From the NCBI GenBank assembly GCA_963798455.1, contig CAWCTD010000003.1:620001-684000 (forward strand): 64,000 bases of DNA. The letters run 5' to 3'. The translations under genes and the position numbers were made by a program. Of the stretch, positions 48,530 through 57,419 are shown piece by piece (position 1 is the stretch's first letter; every line of letters begins with the position of its first letter). The notes beneath the pieces were generated by a model. The model did no database searches. It was not told the DNA's origin and worked only from the letters and a program-made list of their open reading frames with translations. Source of the stretch: CAWCTD01 sp963798455. GTDB taxonomy: Bacteria; Acidobacteriota; Terriglobia; Bryobacterales; Bryobacteraceae.

Positions 48530-49996
48530 ATGAGGAAAGCCGTCATCGTCCTCCCTGTTCTGTACATCGCCCTCTACTTCTTTCACTTCGCCGGTTCGGG
48601 GCTGCGGGCGGACTTCTCGCAGGACGACCTGATGAACATGTGGCGGGGTATGGAGCGGTCCTATCCAGCCCACCTGACGGACATTTTCGCTTTCTGGCGC
48701 CCCACGCCGGTCTTTCGTCCCTTCGGTTCACTGGTGTACAAGGTGTCCCTCGACCTGTTCGGTCTGAATCTGTTCCCGTTGCGGTTGTTCTGCTACCTCG
48801 TGATATGTCTGAATCTCTTCTTGGTCTACGCCTTGACGCACAGGCTCACCAAGTCCCGAGAGACGGGCGCGCTCGCCGCGTTGCTGCTCGCCTACCACAA
48901 CAACTTTAGCTCTCTGTACTTCAACAACGGGACGCTGTACGATATCTTATGCTTTTTCTTCACGTTAGCGGCAATGCTTCTGTATGTGCAGGTGCGTCAG
49001 GCAGATCGGCGGCTGAATTGGTGGCTCCTAGCGTCCTTCAGCCTCCTGCTGGTCCTGGCGCTCGATTCGAAGGAGATGGCGCTGGCAGTGCCGATTTTCA
49101 TCGGTGTTTACGAGCTGATCTACCACCCGCCCTCGAGCCTGACCCCGCGCCAGGCGCTGAGTTGGCTCCGGGCCACGGCCCCTGCGCCGGTTATCGCCGC
49201 CATCATCGCCGCAGTGTACTATTTCGGTAGAATTAGCGGGCCAGAGGGCATAGCAAGTTCGGGCGCCTACAAGCCCGCCATCACTCTGGCGGAGTACCTC
49301 AAGCAGACGGGCGGCTATCTGGACGAGCTGTTTTACAGGACGAATTGGTTCACTGCACCGAGGACCGCTGCCTTCCTGCTAATCCTGCTCGCGGCGGCAT
49401 GGCTTATCCGTTCCAAGGCATTGCGCTTCTCCGCGCTTTTCTTTGCGACGGGCATTTTGCCGATCGCATTCATCCCCCCGCGAAGCCTTAACGCAGCCTA
49501 CATCCCCGTGGCGGGGCTCGCAATCTACTGCGCCGCCCTGCTGGTTCAGAGCCGAGACTACGTGCTCCAGCGGCTTGGCCACAGAACCACTGAAGGAGAG
49601 GCGAGGTACGGCTTGACCCGGGCCAACGTGTTCCTATTCGCCGTGGTGGCCTACTGTCTGCTTCGAGTCCAGCCCGATTTGGGGAGTCAGTACAACGCCT
49701 GGCAGAAGGAATACGGGGTCATACGGTCCGTGATGAATCAACTACCGAAGCTGCATCCGAAGATGCCGAAGGAGGGGCGCATCCTGATGGTGAAGGACCC
49801 CTTTGGCGAGTTCAACTGGGCGAGCAAGTTCATTACCTGTCTGGTGTACCGCGATCCCTATCTCCGCGTGGACCGCCTGCCTTCCATGGAGAAAAGGCCG
49901 GACGCCGCGGAAATCGCCACGTACGACTTTCGGCTGGCCTATGAGGATGGCAGGCTCCAGGACGTCTCTGCCGCGGAAGTCCCCGTCGCCCGGTAG
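48530..49996 (+). CDS. Membrane glycosyltransferase-like protein (GT-C fold, PMT/ArnT-like)
   Basis: 488 residues with about ten to twelve membrane helices. The first external loop has SQDDLMNMW, matching the acidic pair typical of GT-C enzymes that use polyprenyl-phosphate sugars. The C-terminal 100 residues (from about 390) form a soluble domain with HPKMPKEGRILMVKDPFGEF. Such proteins add sugars to lipids, glycans or proteins at the outer face of the inner membrane; the acceptor is unknown. Lower G+C in places than neighbours. Divergent from sufB and convergent with the DUF5916 gene. Confidence 0.72.
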   Translation: MRKAVIVLPVLYIALYFFHFAGSGLRADFSQDDLMNMWRGMERSYPAHLTDIFAFWRPTPVFRPFGSLVYKVSLDLFGLNLFPLRLFCYLVICLNLFLVYALTHRLTKSRETGALAALLLAYHNNFSSLYFNNGTLYDILCFFFTLAAMLLYVQVRQADRRLNWWLLASFSLLLVLALDSKEMALAVPIFIGVYELIYHPPSSLTPRQALSWLRATAPAPVIAAIIAAVYYFGRISGPEGIASSGAYKPAITLAEYLKQTGGYLDELFYRTNWFTAPRTAAFLLILLAAAWLIRSKALRFSALFFATGILPIAFIPPRSLNAAYIPVAGLAIYCAALLVQSRDYVLQRLGHRTTEGEARYGLTRANVFLFAVVAYCLLRVQPDLGSQYNAWQKEYGVIRSVMNQLPKLHPKMPKEGRILMVKDPFGEFNWASKFITCLVYRDPYLRVDRLPSMEKRPDAAEIATYDFRLAYEDGRLQDVSAAEVPVAR

Positions 49997-50015
49997 CTGA
50001 CAGGCCCGGGCAGGC

Positions 50016-52232
50016 TCAGAAGCGGAAGGTGTAGTTGAGCTTGACTCGGAAGCGGGTCTGCGCGCTCTGAAAGCGGTCTAACTGGTCCTGCTGCCAGCCC
50101 TGGTTGAGGACGATGAAGAACTCGTTGCCCGGCGTCAGAATCCAACGCAGGCGGCTCTGCAAGCCGATATTGCGCGAGTCCGTGTCGTACTGAACGAAAT
50201 TCGTCAGAGCGATGAACGGCGTGAAGGAATAGTCCAGACGGCAGATGAGCACAACAGCGTTGAAGCTGCCCTCCTTCAGCCGGATCCAGTTTTGCTCCAT
50301 TTCCATGTCGGTGCTGAGGTGGCGGTTCTTTCTCCAGGTGAATTCAAGCCCCAACTCCTTGCGAGTCCCCGAGTAGAAGGAGCCTGTGGCGAAGTCGGCG
50401 CCGAAGGAGAGCGGCTTGGTCCGCGAGGTTGATCCGCGCACTGTGTGCGAGCTGAATTGGTGCTTGCCCATCGCGACGGTTATCCCGTCGTGGATCTCCC
50501 ACGGTTCAAAGAGCCGCTCGGTGTTCCGGGCCCACTCGTAGCTGATCTCCTCGCCTCCGTTGAACTCCCACGAAAACGGGCTCACCAGCAACTGGGCGGT
50601 CTCCGAAGCTCCCTGCCGCAGATTGTAGTAGTCGTCATAGCTGGCACTGAACCTCATCTGGCGGATACTCCAGAAATTGGGCCGGGGCGCGGCTTCGAGC
50701 CTGCCGGAAGATATGCGAACACCCGGGCGAGGAACGAAGCCCAGGGCCGGGTTAAAGTTCTCTTCGATCTTCATCCATTTGTACTCGCCCGAGATGAGAT
50801 CATTCGGATACGAGATCACGCCCCCGAACGCGGTGTCGCGCCCGTCGACGCCGGTCGTTCGGGTCTTAGACCCGAACAGCGTCAGGCTCAAATTCTTCTC
50901 GGTCTTGAGGAAGTTTGAAGTGGCCAGCTTGAGATCCGCGCCGCCCAGCGAGTTGTGGGTGAGGCCCGTGGGATCGCCGTTGGTGAACATCGCTCCGAGA
51001 TAGGACTGGCTGAGGAAGTTGGCTTTCACCCGGCCCACAGCGAGATTGGTTGCCGGCACCACGAGGTTGCCTTGCTCCTTGAAATCGCCGGTCCGGACAT
51101 CCATGAAGCCCAGGTCAAACCGGCCCACCTTGCCGGTCAGCTTCTCACCCACCCGAATGGGCACCTCCTGGCCGCCGACCATCCCGATTGTCCGTGAGAA
51201 GAAGGGCAGCAAGTCGTTGCTTTGGTGGGGCCCCCCTCCCGATTGCGCGAAATCGAAAACGCCCGCGTCCTCGAGGAAGAAGGAACGCTTCTCGGGAAAG
51301 AACAACTCGAACCGGGTCAGGTTGACCTGCCGGGCGTCGACCTCCGTTTCGGCGAAATCGGTGTTGATGGTGGTACTGGAAACCAGATTCGAAGTAACCC
51401 GGTAGAAGAAGTCCACGCCGCCGTCGCCCATGGCCTTGGTCTTGCCGCCGGCCTCGATGTCCCGGTTGAACCCGGCGATTCCGTAAGGCTTCACGTCGAG
51501 GCCAACGCCTTGCGACGTGCCTTCCAGCCCCGTTATCTCGCCTGCTCTGGCCGCGTGAAACAACTGCACGTCAAAGGAAGGCGACGCCCACCGGGATGTC
51601 TCCAGCAGCCGGGCGACGCGCCGGGAAGCGTTGAAGCCCCAGCTTTGCATGTTGGGGCTGAAACCGATGGTCTTGAAGGGAATCTCAAACTCCGCCGTCC
51701 AGCCCTGGTCGTCGATGCGTGTGCGCACGTTCCAGATCCCGTCCCATTCCATCTTCGGCTCCTGGTTCTCGGTGATCCGGCCGTCCACCAGGGCACCGAC
51801 GGGGTTCGTGGCGAAGTAGTATGCGTTGCGGTGGTCGTGGTAGGTATCGAGTATGATCTCGACGTTGTCGTTGTCATCGAGATCCGCGTCACGGCGCATC
51901 TCGGTGGCAACGATCTGCCGGGGGCTGCGATCGCGGCAGCGAACGGCGATGTACAGAGCATCTTTGCTGTGGGCCAGCCAGACCTGGGTGGGCTCGGTCG
52001 GAGGCTCTCCGGAATGAGGCACGCTTTGTATGAATTCGCCGATGTCGGGGCCATCGCGCCACACCGGTTCATTCAGGATTCCGTCCACCTGGATCCCGCC
52101 GGTGACGCGCTGAACAGCGGCCTCGCGGGCATCCGCGGCCCGCACAGGGGAGAGCAGTACCGTGCCCGCGATCAGGGACGCCAGCCAAACGAAGCCACGC
52201 CGAGTCGTCTTGGGTGACTCACCCGAGGGCAT
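50016..52232 (-). CDS. DUF5916 outer-membrane protein with CBM9-like domain
   Basis: 738 residues. Leader with twin Arg TTRRGFVWLASLIAGTVLL, then a family-9 carbohydrate-binding-like domain (about 40-215: GGIQVDGILNEPVWRDGPDI, ALYIAVRCRDRSP, DDNDNVEIILDTYHDHRNAYYF) and a long barrel-like DUF5916 region ending VKLNYTFRF with terminal Phe. I recognise this pairing from Bacteroidetes, Acidobacteria and Gemmatimonadetes. A role in binding polymers at the outer membrane is likely but not shown. SFFLEDAGVFDFAQ is a conserved landmark. Confidence 0.85.
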   Translation of the reverse strand: MPSGESPKTTRRGFVWLASLIAGTVLLSPVRAADAREAAVQRVTGGIQVDGILNEPVWRDGPDIGEFIQSVPHSGEPPTEPTQVWLAHSKDALYIAVRCRDRSPRQIVATEMRRDADLDDNDNVEIILDTYHDHRNAYYFATNPVGALVDGRITENQEPKMEWDGIWNVRTRIDDQGWTAEFEIPFKTIGFSPNMQSWGFNASRRVARLLETSRWASPSFDVQLFHAARAGEITGLEGTSQGVGLDVKPYGIAGFNRDIEAGGKTKAMGDGGVDFFYRVTSNLVSSTTINTDFAETEVDARQVNLTRFELFFPEKRSFFLEDAGVFDFAQSGGGPHQSNDLLPFFSRTIGMVGGQEVPIRVGEKLTGKVGRFDLGFMDVRTGDFKEQGNLVVPATNLAVGRVKANFLSQSYLGAMFTNGDPTGLTHNSLGGADLKLATSNFLKTEKNLSLTLFGSKTRTTGVDGRDTAFGGVISYPNDLISGEYKWMKIEENFNPALGFVPRPGVRISSGRLEAAPRPNFWSIRQMRFSASYDDYYNLRQGASETAQLLVSPFSWEFNGGEEISYEWARNTERLFEPWEIHDGITVAMGKHQFSSHTVRGSTSRTKPLSFGADFATGSFYSGTRKELGLEFTWRKNRHLSTDMEMEQNWIRLKEGSFNAVVLICRLDYSFTPFIALTNFVQYDTDSRNIGLQSRLRWILTPGNEFFIVLNQGWQQDQLDRFQSAQTRFRVKLNYTFRF

Positions 52233-52254
52233 CTCACGAGGATATAAGACTGGG

Positions 52255-52277
52255 GGACCTCAGCGCCGCGGAGGTCC
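52255..52277. terminator. Hairpin between cytochrome and DUF5916 genes
   Basis: GGACCTC (52255-52261) and GAGGTCC (52271-52277) pair around a 9-base loop. Read on the minus strand it follows the cytochrome gene, but no T-run follows, so termination is uncertain. Confidence 0.3.
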
Positions 52278-52307
52278 CTCCGGAATGGTGAGAACGCGCT
52301 TCCGCGC

Positions 52308-52640
52308 TCAGCCTTTGACGTGGCACTTGGCGCAGTTGCCTGCCGTCGCGAAGGCCGCGCCTCCGGGATTGTGGCAGAAACCGCACGAGGTCTTGCCGGC
52401 TTCCGCCGTCTTGTGCATATTCGCCTTAAAATTCAACGGGGCCTTGGCCGACTGCTGGAACAGCTTGGGGTGGCACATCGCGCAGTCGCCCTTGGCGCGC
52501 TCGAGGTGTTTGGCGTGCTGGTAGGTGACGTTGCCCATCTTGGTCTCAAAGACTAGTTTCTCGGGAGCCTTTTCGGCGGCCAAAGCCAGCACCCCGAACA
52601 GGATGCACACGGCCGTAAATACAGAAAAAAGCGTTCGCAT
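52308..52640 (-). CDS. Triheme periplasmic cytochrome c (c7-like)
   Basis: 110 residues starting MRTLFSVFTAVCILFGVLALA, a signal peptide. Three CxxCH sites, C53-H57, C86-H90 and C103-H107, with His41, His45, His76 and His81 as possible distal ligands, as in c7-type multiheme proteins. The product would carry electrons in the periplasm. The ATG at 52640 has AGGAGG upstream, which decides the start against a longer frame to 52682. It lies 20 bases after the CBS-domain gene on the same strand. Confidence 0.9.
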   Translation of the reverse strand: MRTLFSVFTAVCILFGVLALAAEKAPEKLVFETKMGNVTYQHAKHLERAKGDCAMCHPKLFQQSAKAPLNFKANMHKTAEAGKTSCGFCHNPGGAAFATAGNCAKCHVKG

Positions 52641-52659
52641 CAATTCCTCCTGATCTTTC

Positions 52660-53109
52660 TCAACCTGGGTATTTCCCTGCAATATAACCGCTCAACTGTT
52701 GGATCGTCTCGGCCTGGGCGGAAATGATCGAGTTCACCAGGTCGCCGATGGACACTACCCCCACCAGCGTTCCCGCATCGACCACTGGCAGATGGCGAAT
52801 CCTGTGGCGCGTCATGACCCGCATGCATTCCTCCACCGTTTGGTCCGGCGTGGCGGTGACAACTGGCGCGCTCATGACCTCTCTCACCAGGGTGTCCCGG
52901 GAGGCTCTGCCGTGCAATATGAGCTTCCTGGCGTAGTCTCTTTCCGAGAACATGCCCACGAGTCTCTGGTCCGAAAGGACGACCAATGCTCCGACGTCCT
53001 TCTCCGCCATCAGCGCCAGAGCGTCGTAGACGGTCGCCTCCGGATGCACCGACCAGACCGCCCTGCCCTTCGTCTTCAGAATAGAAAGCACAGTTTCCTT
53101 AAAGGCCAT
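52660..53109 (-). CDS. CBS-domain pair protein
   Basis: 149 residues with two CBS repeats: SVHPEATVYDALALMAEKDVGALVVL...GMFSERDYARKL and MSAPVVTATPDQTVEECMRVM then HLPVVDAGTLVGVVSIGDLV. The length fits a stand-alone two-CBS module, which binds adenine nucleotides and acts as an energy or redox sensor. No fused effector. Its cytoplasmic product is next to a cytochrome gene; a link is speculative. Confidence 0.92.
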   Translation of the reverse strand: MAFKETVLSILKTKGRAVWSVHPEATVYDALALMAEKDVGALVVLSDQRLVGMFSERDYARKLILHGRASRDTLVREVMSAPVVTATPDQTVEECMRVMTRHRIRHLPVVDAGTLVGVVSIGDLVNSIISAQAETIQQLSGYIAGKYPG

Positions 53110-53194
53110 GGGATCCGATCCCCACCTGGAGCTATTTCTACTTTTTCACAGGTTGGCGGCCGCGTCAAGCGGGCGCAGCCCAGGACCCCGAGCG

Positions 53195-53926
53195 TTAGAG
53201 GCTGCGGCCACCCATCGCCACGATGTCATCCACCAGCAGCGTTTCCTTCACCACAAACGGCTCGCCGTAGCGGGCGCCGATCAGGTTTCCGTAGAACCGG
53301 GCCACCGCCGCCAGCCGCTCGCGGATCTCCCGCTCGTTCGGGAACACAACGTCTCCATCGACGGCCTCACCGTACTGGGAGCGGTAGCTCGCGAGCGCCG
53401 CCATCCGCTGCTCGAACTGCGCGCTGACATCGACCACGAAGGACGGGGAGACATTGGCGTAGACGGATGAGTACAGGATCTTGTGCGGGCGGTGCGGCGC
53501 GGAACTCTCATCCAGCTTGCGCAATCCCGCCAGGAAGCACGCCTCGTAGCCGATCTCGCTGGTCCGGTAGTGGTCCGGATGCCGGCCCTGCCAGTAAGGC
53601 AGAATCACCACACGGGGCCGCAGCTCCCTGACCTTTGCAGCCACCGAGAGCCGCACCGCCAGCGTGTTCTCCAGGCGCGCGTCGGGCAGGCGAAGGTTGC
53701 CGCGCCAGGAGAGCCGCATGTGCCTCGCGGCGATTTCGGATTCCTCGAGGCGCGTCTCCGGGCTTCCGCGCGTGCCCATGTCCCCGGCGGTCAGGTCCAG
53801 CGCCCCGGTCCGGTAGCCCATCTGGGCCATGCGGAGGAGGGTCCCGCCACAGGTCTGCTCGATATCGTCCGGATGCGCGGCGATGGCCAGCACATCGACA
53901 AGTGACTGGGCCTGCGTCTCGCTCAC
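53195..53926 (-). CDS. Bacillithiol biosynthesis deacetylase BshB1-like (LmbE/PIG-L family)
   Basis: 243 residues from GTG 53926. The zinc site AAHPDDIEQTCGGTLLRM, TAGDMGTRGSPETRLEESEIAA and HPDHYRTSEIGYEACFLAGL with the third ligand are the BshB1 pattern. BshB1 removes the acetyl group from GlcNAc-malate in bacillithiol synthesis, a thiol found in Firmicutes, Bacteroidetes and Acidobacteria. bshA and bshC are not in the window. The GTG overlaps the stop of the rhomboid gene as GTGA. An in-frame extension to 54367 is read-through and is rejected. Confidence 0.88.
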   Translation of the reverse strand: MSETQAQSLVDVLAIAAHPDDIEQTCGGTLLRMAQMGYRTGALDLTAGDMGTRGSPETRLEESEIAARHMRLSWRGNLRLPDARLENTLAVRLSVAAKVRELRPRVVILPYWQGRHPDHYRTSEIGYEACFLAGLRKLDESSAPHRPHKILYSSVYANVSPSFVVDVSAQFEQRMAALASYRSQYGEAVDGDVVFPNEREIRERLAAVARFYGNLIGARYGEPFVVKETLLVDDIVAMGGRSL

Positions 53927-54591
53927 CAGCGCATCTCCGGGCGCCGCCGATAGCGGTCCTGCGGGCGCATGGCATAGATCAAGCCCATGCCGGCCAGGAA
54001 GCCTCCCACATGGGCGAACCAGGCAACTCCGCCTTGTGACAGATTCGAGTAGCCGATGCTGCCCAACCCGCTGAAGAATTGGATGACGAACCAGTAGACC
54101 AGGATGAAGCTGGCAGGGATCTCTATGGTTGTCAAGAAGAAGAGAACAAATATGAGGGTGAGGATGCGCGCGCGAGGAAACTTCACCATGTAGGCCCCCA
54201 TCACGCCCGCGATGGCGCCGCTGGCGCCGATGGTGGGGAGGTGCGAACCCGGGTTGGAAAGCACCTGAACCAGCCCCGCCGCAACCCCGCACAGCAGGTA
54301 GAACAGCAAGAACTTGCCGTGGCCCAGGATGTCTTCGACATTGTCCCCGAAAATCCACAAGAACCACATGTTGCCGATCAGATGCAGCCAGCCGCCGTGA
54401 ATGAACATCGAGGTCACAAGCGCGACCACCTGCATCCGGCCCGGGATCAACCCGTAAGACGCGATGAAGTGGTTCAGGGAAAACGGGTCCAGGGTCATCT
54501 GGAACAGAAACACCAGCGTATTGACACCGATCAGAGATATGGTGACGATCGGCCTGGAGTAGCTGGGTTGGGAGTCGCGGAGGGGAATCAT
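53923..54591 (-). CDS. Rhomboid family intramembrane serine protease
   Basis: 222 residues with six to seven membrane helices. Catalytic Ser lies in GASGAIAGVMGAYM and catalytic His in WFAHVGGFLAGM; the oxyanion-side HGGWLHLIGNMWFLWIFGDNVE segment is typical. Rhomboids cut single-pass membrane proteins. This is the Aarhus-type PF01694 family of six-plus-one helices seen in many Acidobacteria. It overlaps BshB1 by four bases, so the two are likely co-translated. Confidence 0.93.
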   Translation of the reverse strand: MIPLRDSQPSYSRPIVTISLIGVNTLVFLFQMTLDPFSLNHFIASYGLIPGRMQVVALVTSMFIHGGWLHLIGNMWFLWIFGDNVEDILGHGKFLLFYLLCGVAAGLVQVLSNPGSHLPTIGASGAIAGVMGAYMVKFPRARILTLIFVLFFLTTIEIPASFILVYWFVIQFFSGLGSIGYSNLSQGGVAWFAHVGGFLAGMGLIYAMRPQDRYRRRPEMRW

Positions 54592-54657
54592 GAGCCTAGC
54601 CGAAAGGCATGTTCCTCAACACAGGATAACAGACTGCCGGCGGGCGCCCGAGGGGAG

Positions 54658-55227
54658 CTATTCCGTGGGCGGCATCCGGTAAACGTAGATGGTGTGCGCC
54701 CTTTGGTACACGACCACCTTGTCCACCCGGTCGGGCCTCCATCCCATGATTTCGTAGTCGTGTGAGACCACGCGGGCTCCCGGCTTCAACTGTTTCTTCA
54801 GGTTGGGCTTCAGCTTCTCGTTCGAGAGTCTCAACAGGTAGAGTGTGACTACGTCGGCGGGGCGGAGATCGACCTTCAGGAGGTTGCCCTCGATCACGCT
54901 GATCTGGTCCTGAAGGCCGAGCGCTCTGACCTTCCGGTTCACCCCCTCGACCAGCTTGGCGGAGAGTTCCACCCCAACGGCGTGAGCCCCGAACTTCTGT
55001 GCGGCTTCGAAGAGGATGCGGCCGTCGCCACAGCCCAGGTCGTACAGGATCTCCCCGGGTTTCAGCTCGGCCGCGGCGAGCATCCTGTTCACGACGGGCT
55101 CGGGCGTGGGGACGAACGGCGCCAGGTTGTCCGGCGACATGCGGTGCTGCTGGCAGGGCGCCGCGCTCGCCCATAACATGACCGCCATCGCGGCCATGGC
55201 CGGGGCGGATGGGGTCTGCATTCTCAT
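54658..55227 (-). CDS. Exported class I SAM-dependent methyltransferase
   Basis: 189 residues with a short hydrophobic leader MAAMAVMLWASAAPC near the N-terminus, then PFVPTPEPVVNRMLAAAELKPGE and the cofactor site LYDLGCGDGRILFEAA, HAVGVELSAKLVEGV and VVTLYLLRLSNEKLKP. The fold is that of small methyltransferases (PF13847-type). The leader suggests a periplasmic or membrane location, odd for an enzyme using S-adenosylmethionine, and could instead mean the true start is the internal Met before SPDNLAPF. It overlaps the previous gene by four bases. Confidence 0.78.
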   Translation of the reverse strand: MRMQTPSAPAMAAMAVMLWASAAPCQQHRMSPDNLAPFVPTPEPVVNRMLAAAELKPGEILYDLGCGDGRILFEAAQKFGAHAVGVELSAKLVEGVNRKVRALGLQDQISVIEGNLLKVDLRPADVVTLYLLRLSNEKLKPNLKKQLKPGARVVSHDYEIMGWRPDRVDKVVVYQRAHTIYVYRMPPTE

Positions 55228-56510
55228 CGGTCCCCTGTCCCCCCTCCCGCCGGCCGTTCGCTCTTCGATTGAACAATCCTCGAGATCATCTCAGATATAG
55301 CGAACCACATATCCCTTGGACGTGTGATGGTGTACTCGGTTCCCCTAAAGAAGCGCACAATGTTGCCGATGGAATCCCGCCAAGGGACGATCTCTGGATG
55401 GAGGTTGTAGTTCATATAGAAGAGCGGATAGCTCACGGGGCCGACCTTCTTGAGCTCTTCTCCCGGGACATTCTCATCCAGCGTCGCCTTGGGGCCGGCG
55501 AAGACCAGCGCGTCCGGAGTGTCACTCGCGCCCGTTTCCCGCTGGACCAGATCCGCCAGGAACTGAGCCTCCCCGTGCTTCTGGCTGAGCAACTTGACGT
55601 CAACCGTACCGAGGTTCAGCGAATCCAGCGCTTGCCCCAGGGCCGCGTAATCGATTCGTGAAGCGTCAACCTGCCGGTAGATGACTCGCTGTTCCTGAAG
55701 GTTAAAGGCGACGATGGAGAACTGGCCGACTCTTGGATCGCGGGTGATGGTGCGCAGGATGGACAACAGGGCATTCCGATCGAGCGGCTGCAGAACCGCC
55801 GAATTGGCGCTCGGCGGGGCGAAGTTGACCAGCACTTTGACCTTGAGAGCCGGCTCACCCTGAGCCCTTTCCACGGGCGCATCCTCCCGGAAAGACTCGA
55901 TGTCACTGGCGGCGACCTGTCCCCGCGCCAGCGCCAGGTCCACGTCCCTATCCCGGTCCGGCAACGCCGAATCCACATCCCAGTAAAAGGAGCACACGCG
56001 CTCCGCCTGGTCGCGCATCAGCCAGTCCACGTGATACTTCCCTTCGCCGAGGTCGAAACTCCCCTCCAGGTAGGTGTCGCCCTTGGCGTCCTCTTCGATG
56101 GGAGGGACGCGGAAGTGCTGGGTGAAGTAGGTGGCTTGGTCCTTCTTCCCTTCCGGAGTAACGCGAAAAACGATCGTGAGGCGGTTCTCCGAGCCAGCCA
56201 GTTCCTTGAGAGGAACGGAGACCTCATAACCCGCATGCAGCCGCAGGTCGAAGCCCAGCGTCGCCTTGCCGGGGACCACTGTACAGGGCAAATCCTTGCG
56301 CGGCTCCTGCAACTCCAGGGTGGCCCAGTCGGTCTGGATAAGACGAACCGTGTCGTCGCCGCCCATTTCGCCTATAATCTGCTGAGCCCGTGCCAGCGTC
56401 GGGCACGCCAGCGCAAGGCCGGCGAGGCAACCGGCAAGCAAATACCTCCCCTTCCTTCTCTCTGGCGGTACCGGCATGGGGCGTCGCAGCGCAGTGTGCT
56501 CAGCCACCAT
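55224..56510 (-). CDS. Exported VWFA-related conserved protein
   Basis: 428 residues. Leader with basic start RRKGRYLLAGCLAGLALACPTLARA, then beta-rich N-terminal half (FDLRLHAGYEVSVPLKELAG, STEGKKDQATYFTQ) and a C-terminal part resembling acidobacterial VWFA-type exported proteins, with DRNALLSILRTITRDP and DTPDALVFAGPKATLDENV. No MIDAS Asp-x-Ser-x-Ser is visible, so I call it VWFA-related by impression only. Start may be 56477 (MPVPPERRK). Function unknown. It overlaps the methyltransferase by four bases. Confidence 0.6.
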   Translation of the reverse strand: MVAEHTALRRPMPVPPERRKGRYLLAGCLAGLALACPTLARAQQIIGEMGGDDTVRLIQTDWATLELQEPRKDLPCTVVPGKATLGFDLRLHAGYEVSVPLKELAGSENRLTIVFRVTPEGKKDQATYFTQHFRVPPIEEDAKGDTYLEGSFDLGEGKYHVDWLMRDQAERVCSFYWDVDSALPDRDRDVDLALARGQVAASDIESFREDAPVERAQGEPALKVKVLVNFAPPSANSAVLQPLDRNALLSILRTITRDPRVGQFSIVAFNLQEQRVIYRQVDASRIDYAALGQALDSLNLGTVDVKLLSQKHGEAQFLADLVQRETGASDTPDALVFAGPKATLDENVPGEELKKVGPVSYPLFYMNYNLHPEIVPWRDSIGNIVRFFRGTEYTITRPRDMWFAISEMISRIVQSKSERPAGGGTGDR

Positions 56511-56607
56511 TTTACACCTAGGTTTCGGGATCTGGCCCGCGCAGTACTTGCGCCACTAAAATGCGCGCTGCCCAGAAGGGGCGGGGTGTGGTAGAGTGCA
56601 TGGGAGT

Positions 56608-57078
56608 ATGGCATCCCGAAGCGTCAACAAAGTCATTCTCTTGGGGCACCTCGGCCGAGACGCCGAGACTCGCTTCACGTCCGGCGGCGCCGCCCGCACG
56701 GTGTTCTCGATTGCCACCAGCCGCCGGTGGAAGGACCAGCAGACCGGTGAGTGGAAAGAGGAGACGGACTGGCATAACGTCGTCCTCTGGCGCCAGGAGA
56801 ACCTCGCGAATTATCTGACCAAGGGGAAGCAGGTCTACGTCGAGGGCCGGCTGCGGACGCGCAGCTACGAGGACAAAGACGGCAAGAAGGTTTACAGCAC
56901 CGAGGTGGTGGCCGACGATGTGCTGCTGCTCGGTGGACGCGGAGCCGAAGCAGGCGGGGCGGAAGAATCGCCCTCTCAAGCCGCCCCCGCGCCGCGGGCT
57001 TCTCAGCGCCCCTCCGCAAGCGCCCCCGAAGAGCCGGCGCCGGATTTCGGCGCCACCGACGACGACGTGCCGTTCTAG
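56608..57078 (+). CDS. ssb: Single-stranded DNA-binding protein
   Basis: 156 residues starting MASRSVNKVILLGHLGRDAE. OB fold to about residue 110, with TSRRWKDQQTGEWKEETDWHNVVLWR and GKQVYVEGRLRTRSYEDKDGKKVY; then a low-complexity Ala/Pro/Ser linker and the acidic tip DDDVPF that recruits other repair and replication proteins. Start ATG 56608 is preferred over 56596. Stop is followed at once by a REP-like doublet. Confidence 0.96.
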   Translation: MASRSVNKVILLGHLGRDAETRFTSGGAARTVFSIATSRRWKDQQTGEWKEETDWHNVVLWRQENLANYLTKGKQVYVEGRLRTRSYEDKDGKKVYSTEVVADDVLLLGGRGAEAGGAEESPSQAAPAPRASQRPSASAPEEPAPDFGATDDDVPF

Positions 57079-57082
57079 CGGG

Positions 57083-57147
57083 GTGGCGCAGGCCATCGTA
57101 TTGTGTGGCCTGCGGAAGAGAGACGACGACAGACGGTCGTCTGCCCC
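57083..57147. repeat. REP-like double hairpin, copy 2
   Basis: Same two stems as 10761-10827 (GCAGGCCA/TGGCCTGC then a CAGACGG-type/CCGTCTG or TCGTCTG stem) with most bases shared. Again placed immediately after a stop codon. Confidence 0.75.
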
Positions 57148-57167
57148 ATGGGCTGTCTCTGTCATTC

Positions 57168-57308
57168 CGTTACTGCTGATGGGACTCGCCGGCAGACATC
57201 CGTGTAGGTCCAGCGGAAGGGTTTGGCCGTCTTGCCGTAGGCGCGAATGCACCTGCGGAGCTTGCGAGCCAGATCCGTCACTGACGTGAACACGCCGCGC
57301 GCAATCAC
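57168..57308 (-). pseudogene. IS630-family transposase tail (copy 1)
   Basis: Minus-strand translation IARGVFTSVTDLARKLRRCI then RAYGKTAKPFRWTYTDVCRRVPSAVTE and stop. This is the characteristic C-terminus of IS630-type transposases (SVxDLxxKLRxYIxxYNxxAKPFxWTYTD). All upstream catalytic parts are gone. A near-identical tail is at 58591-58730, on the same strand, with rsgA between them. Confidence 0.75.
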
Positions 57309-57419
57309 GTCTCCTGTCCCGACGTGCAGAGCCGCCTACAGCGATAGCGTTTCGTGGCTGTAGTATTCGAATCCATGCCGTTCGGCGCGCCCGGCGGCGG
57401 GCGGGGTTTGGGCATCGAG
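57309..57419. other. Non-coding stretch between IS630 tail and rsgA
   Basis: About 110 bases with no similarity I recognise; may hold the other end of the lost transposon. Confidence 0.3.
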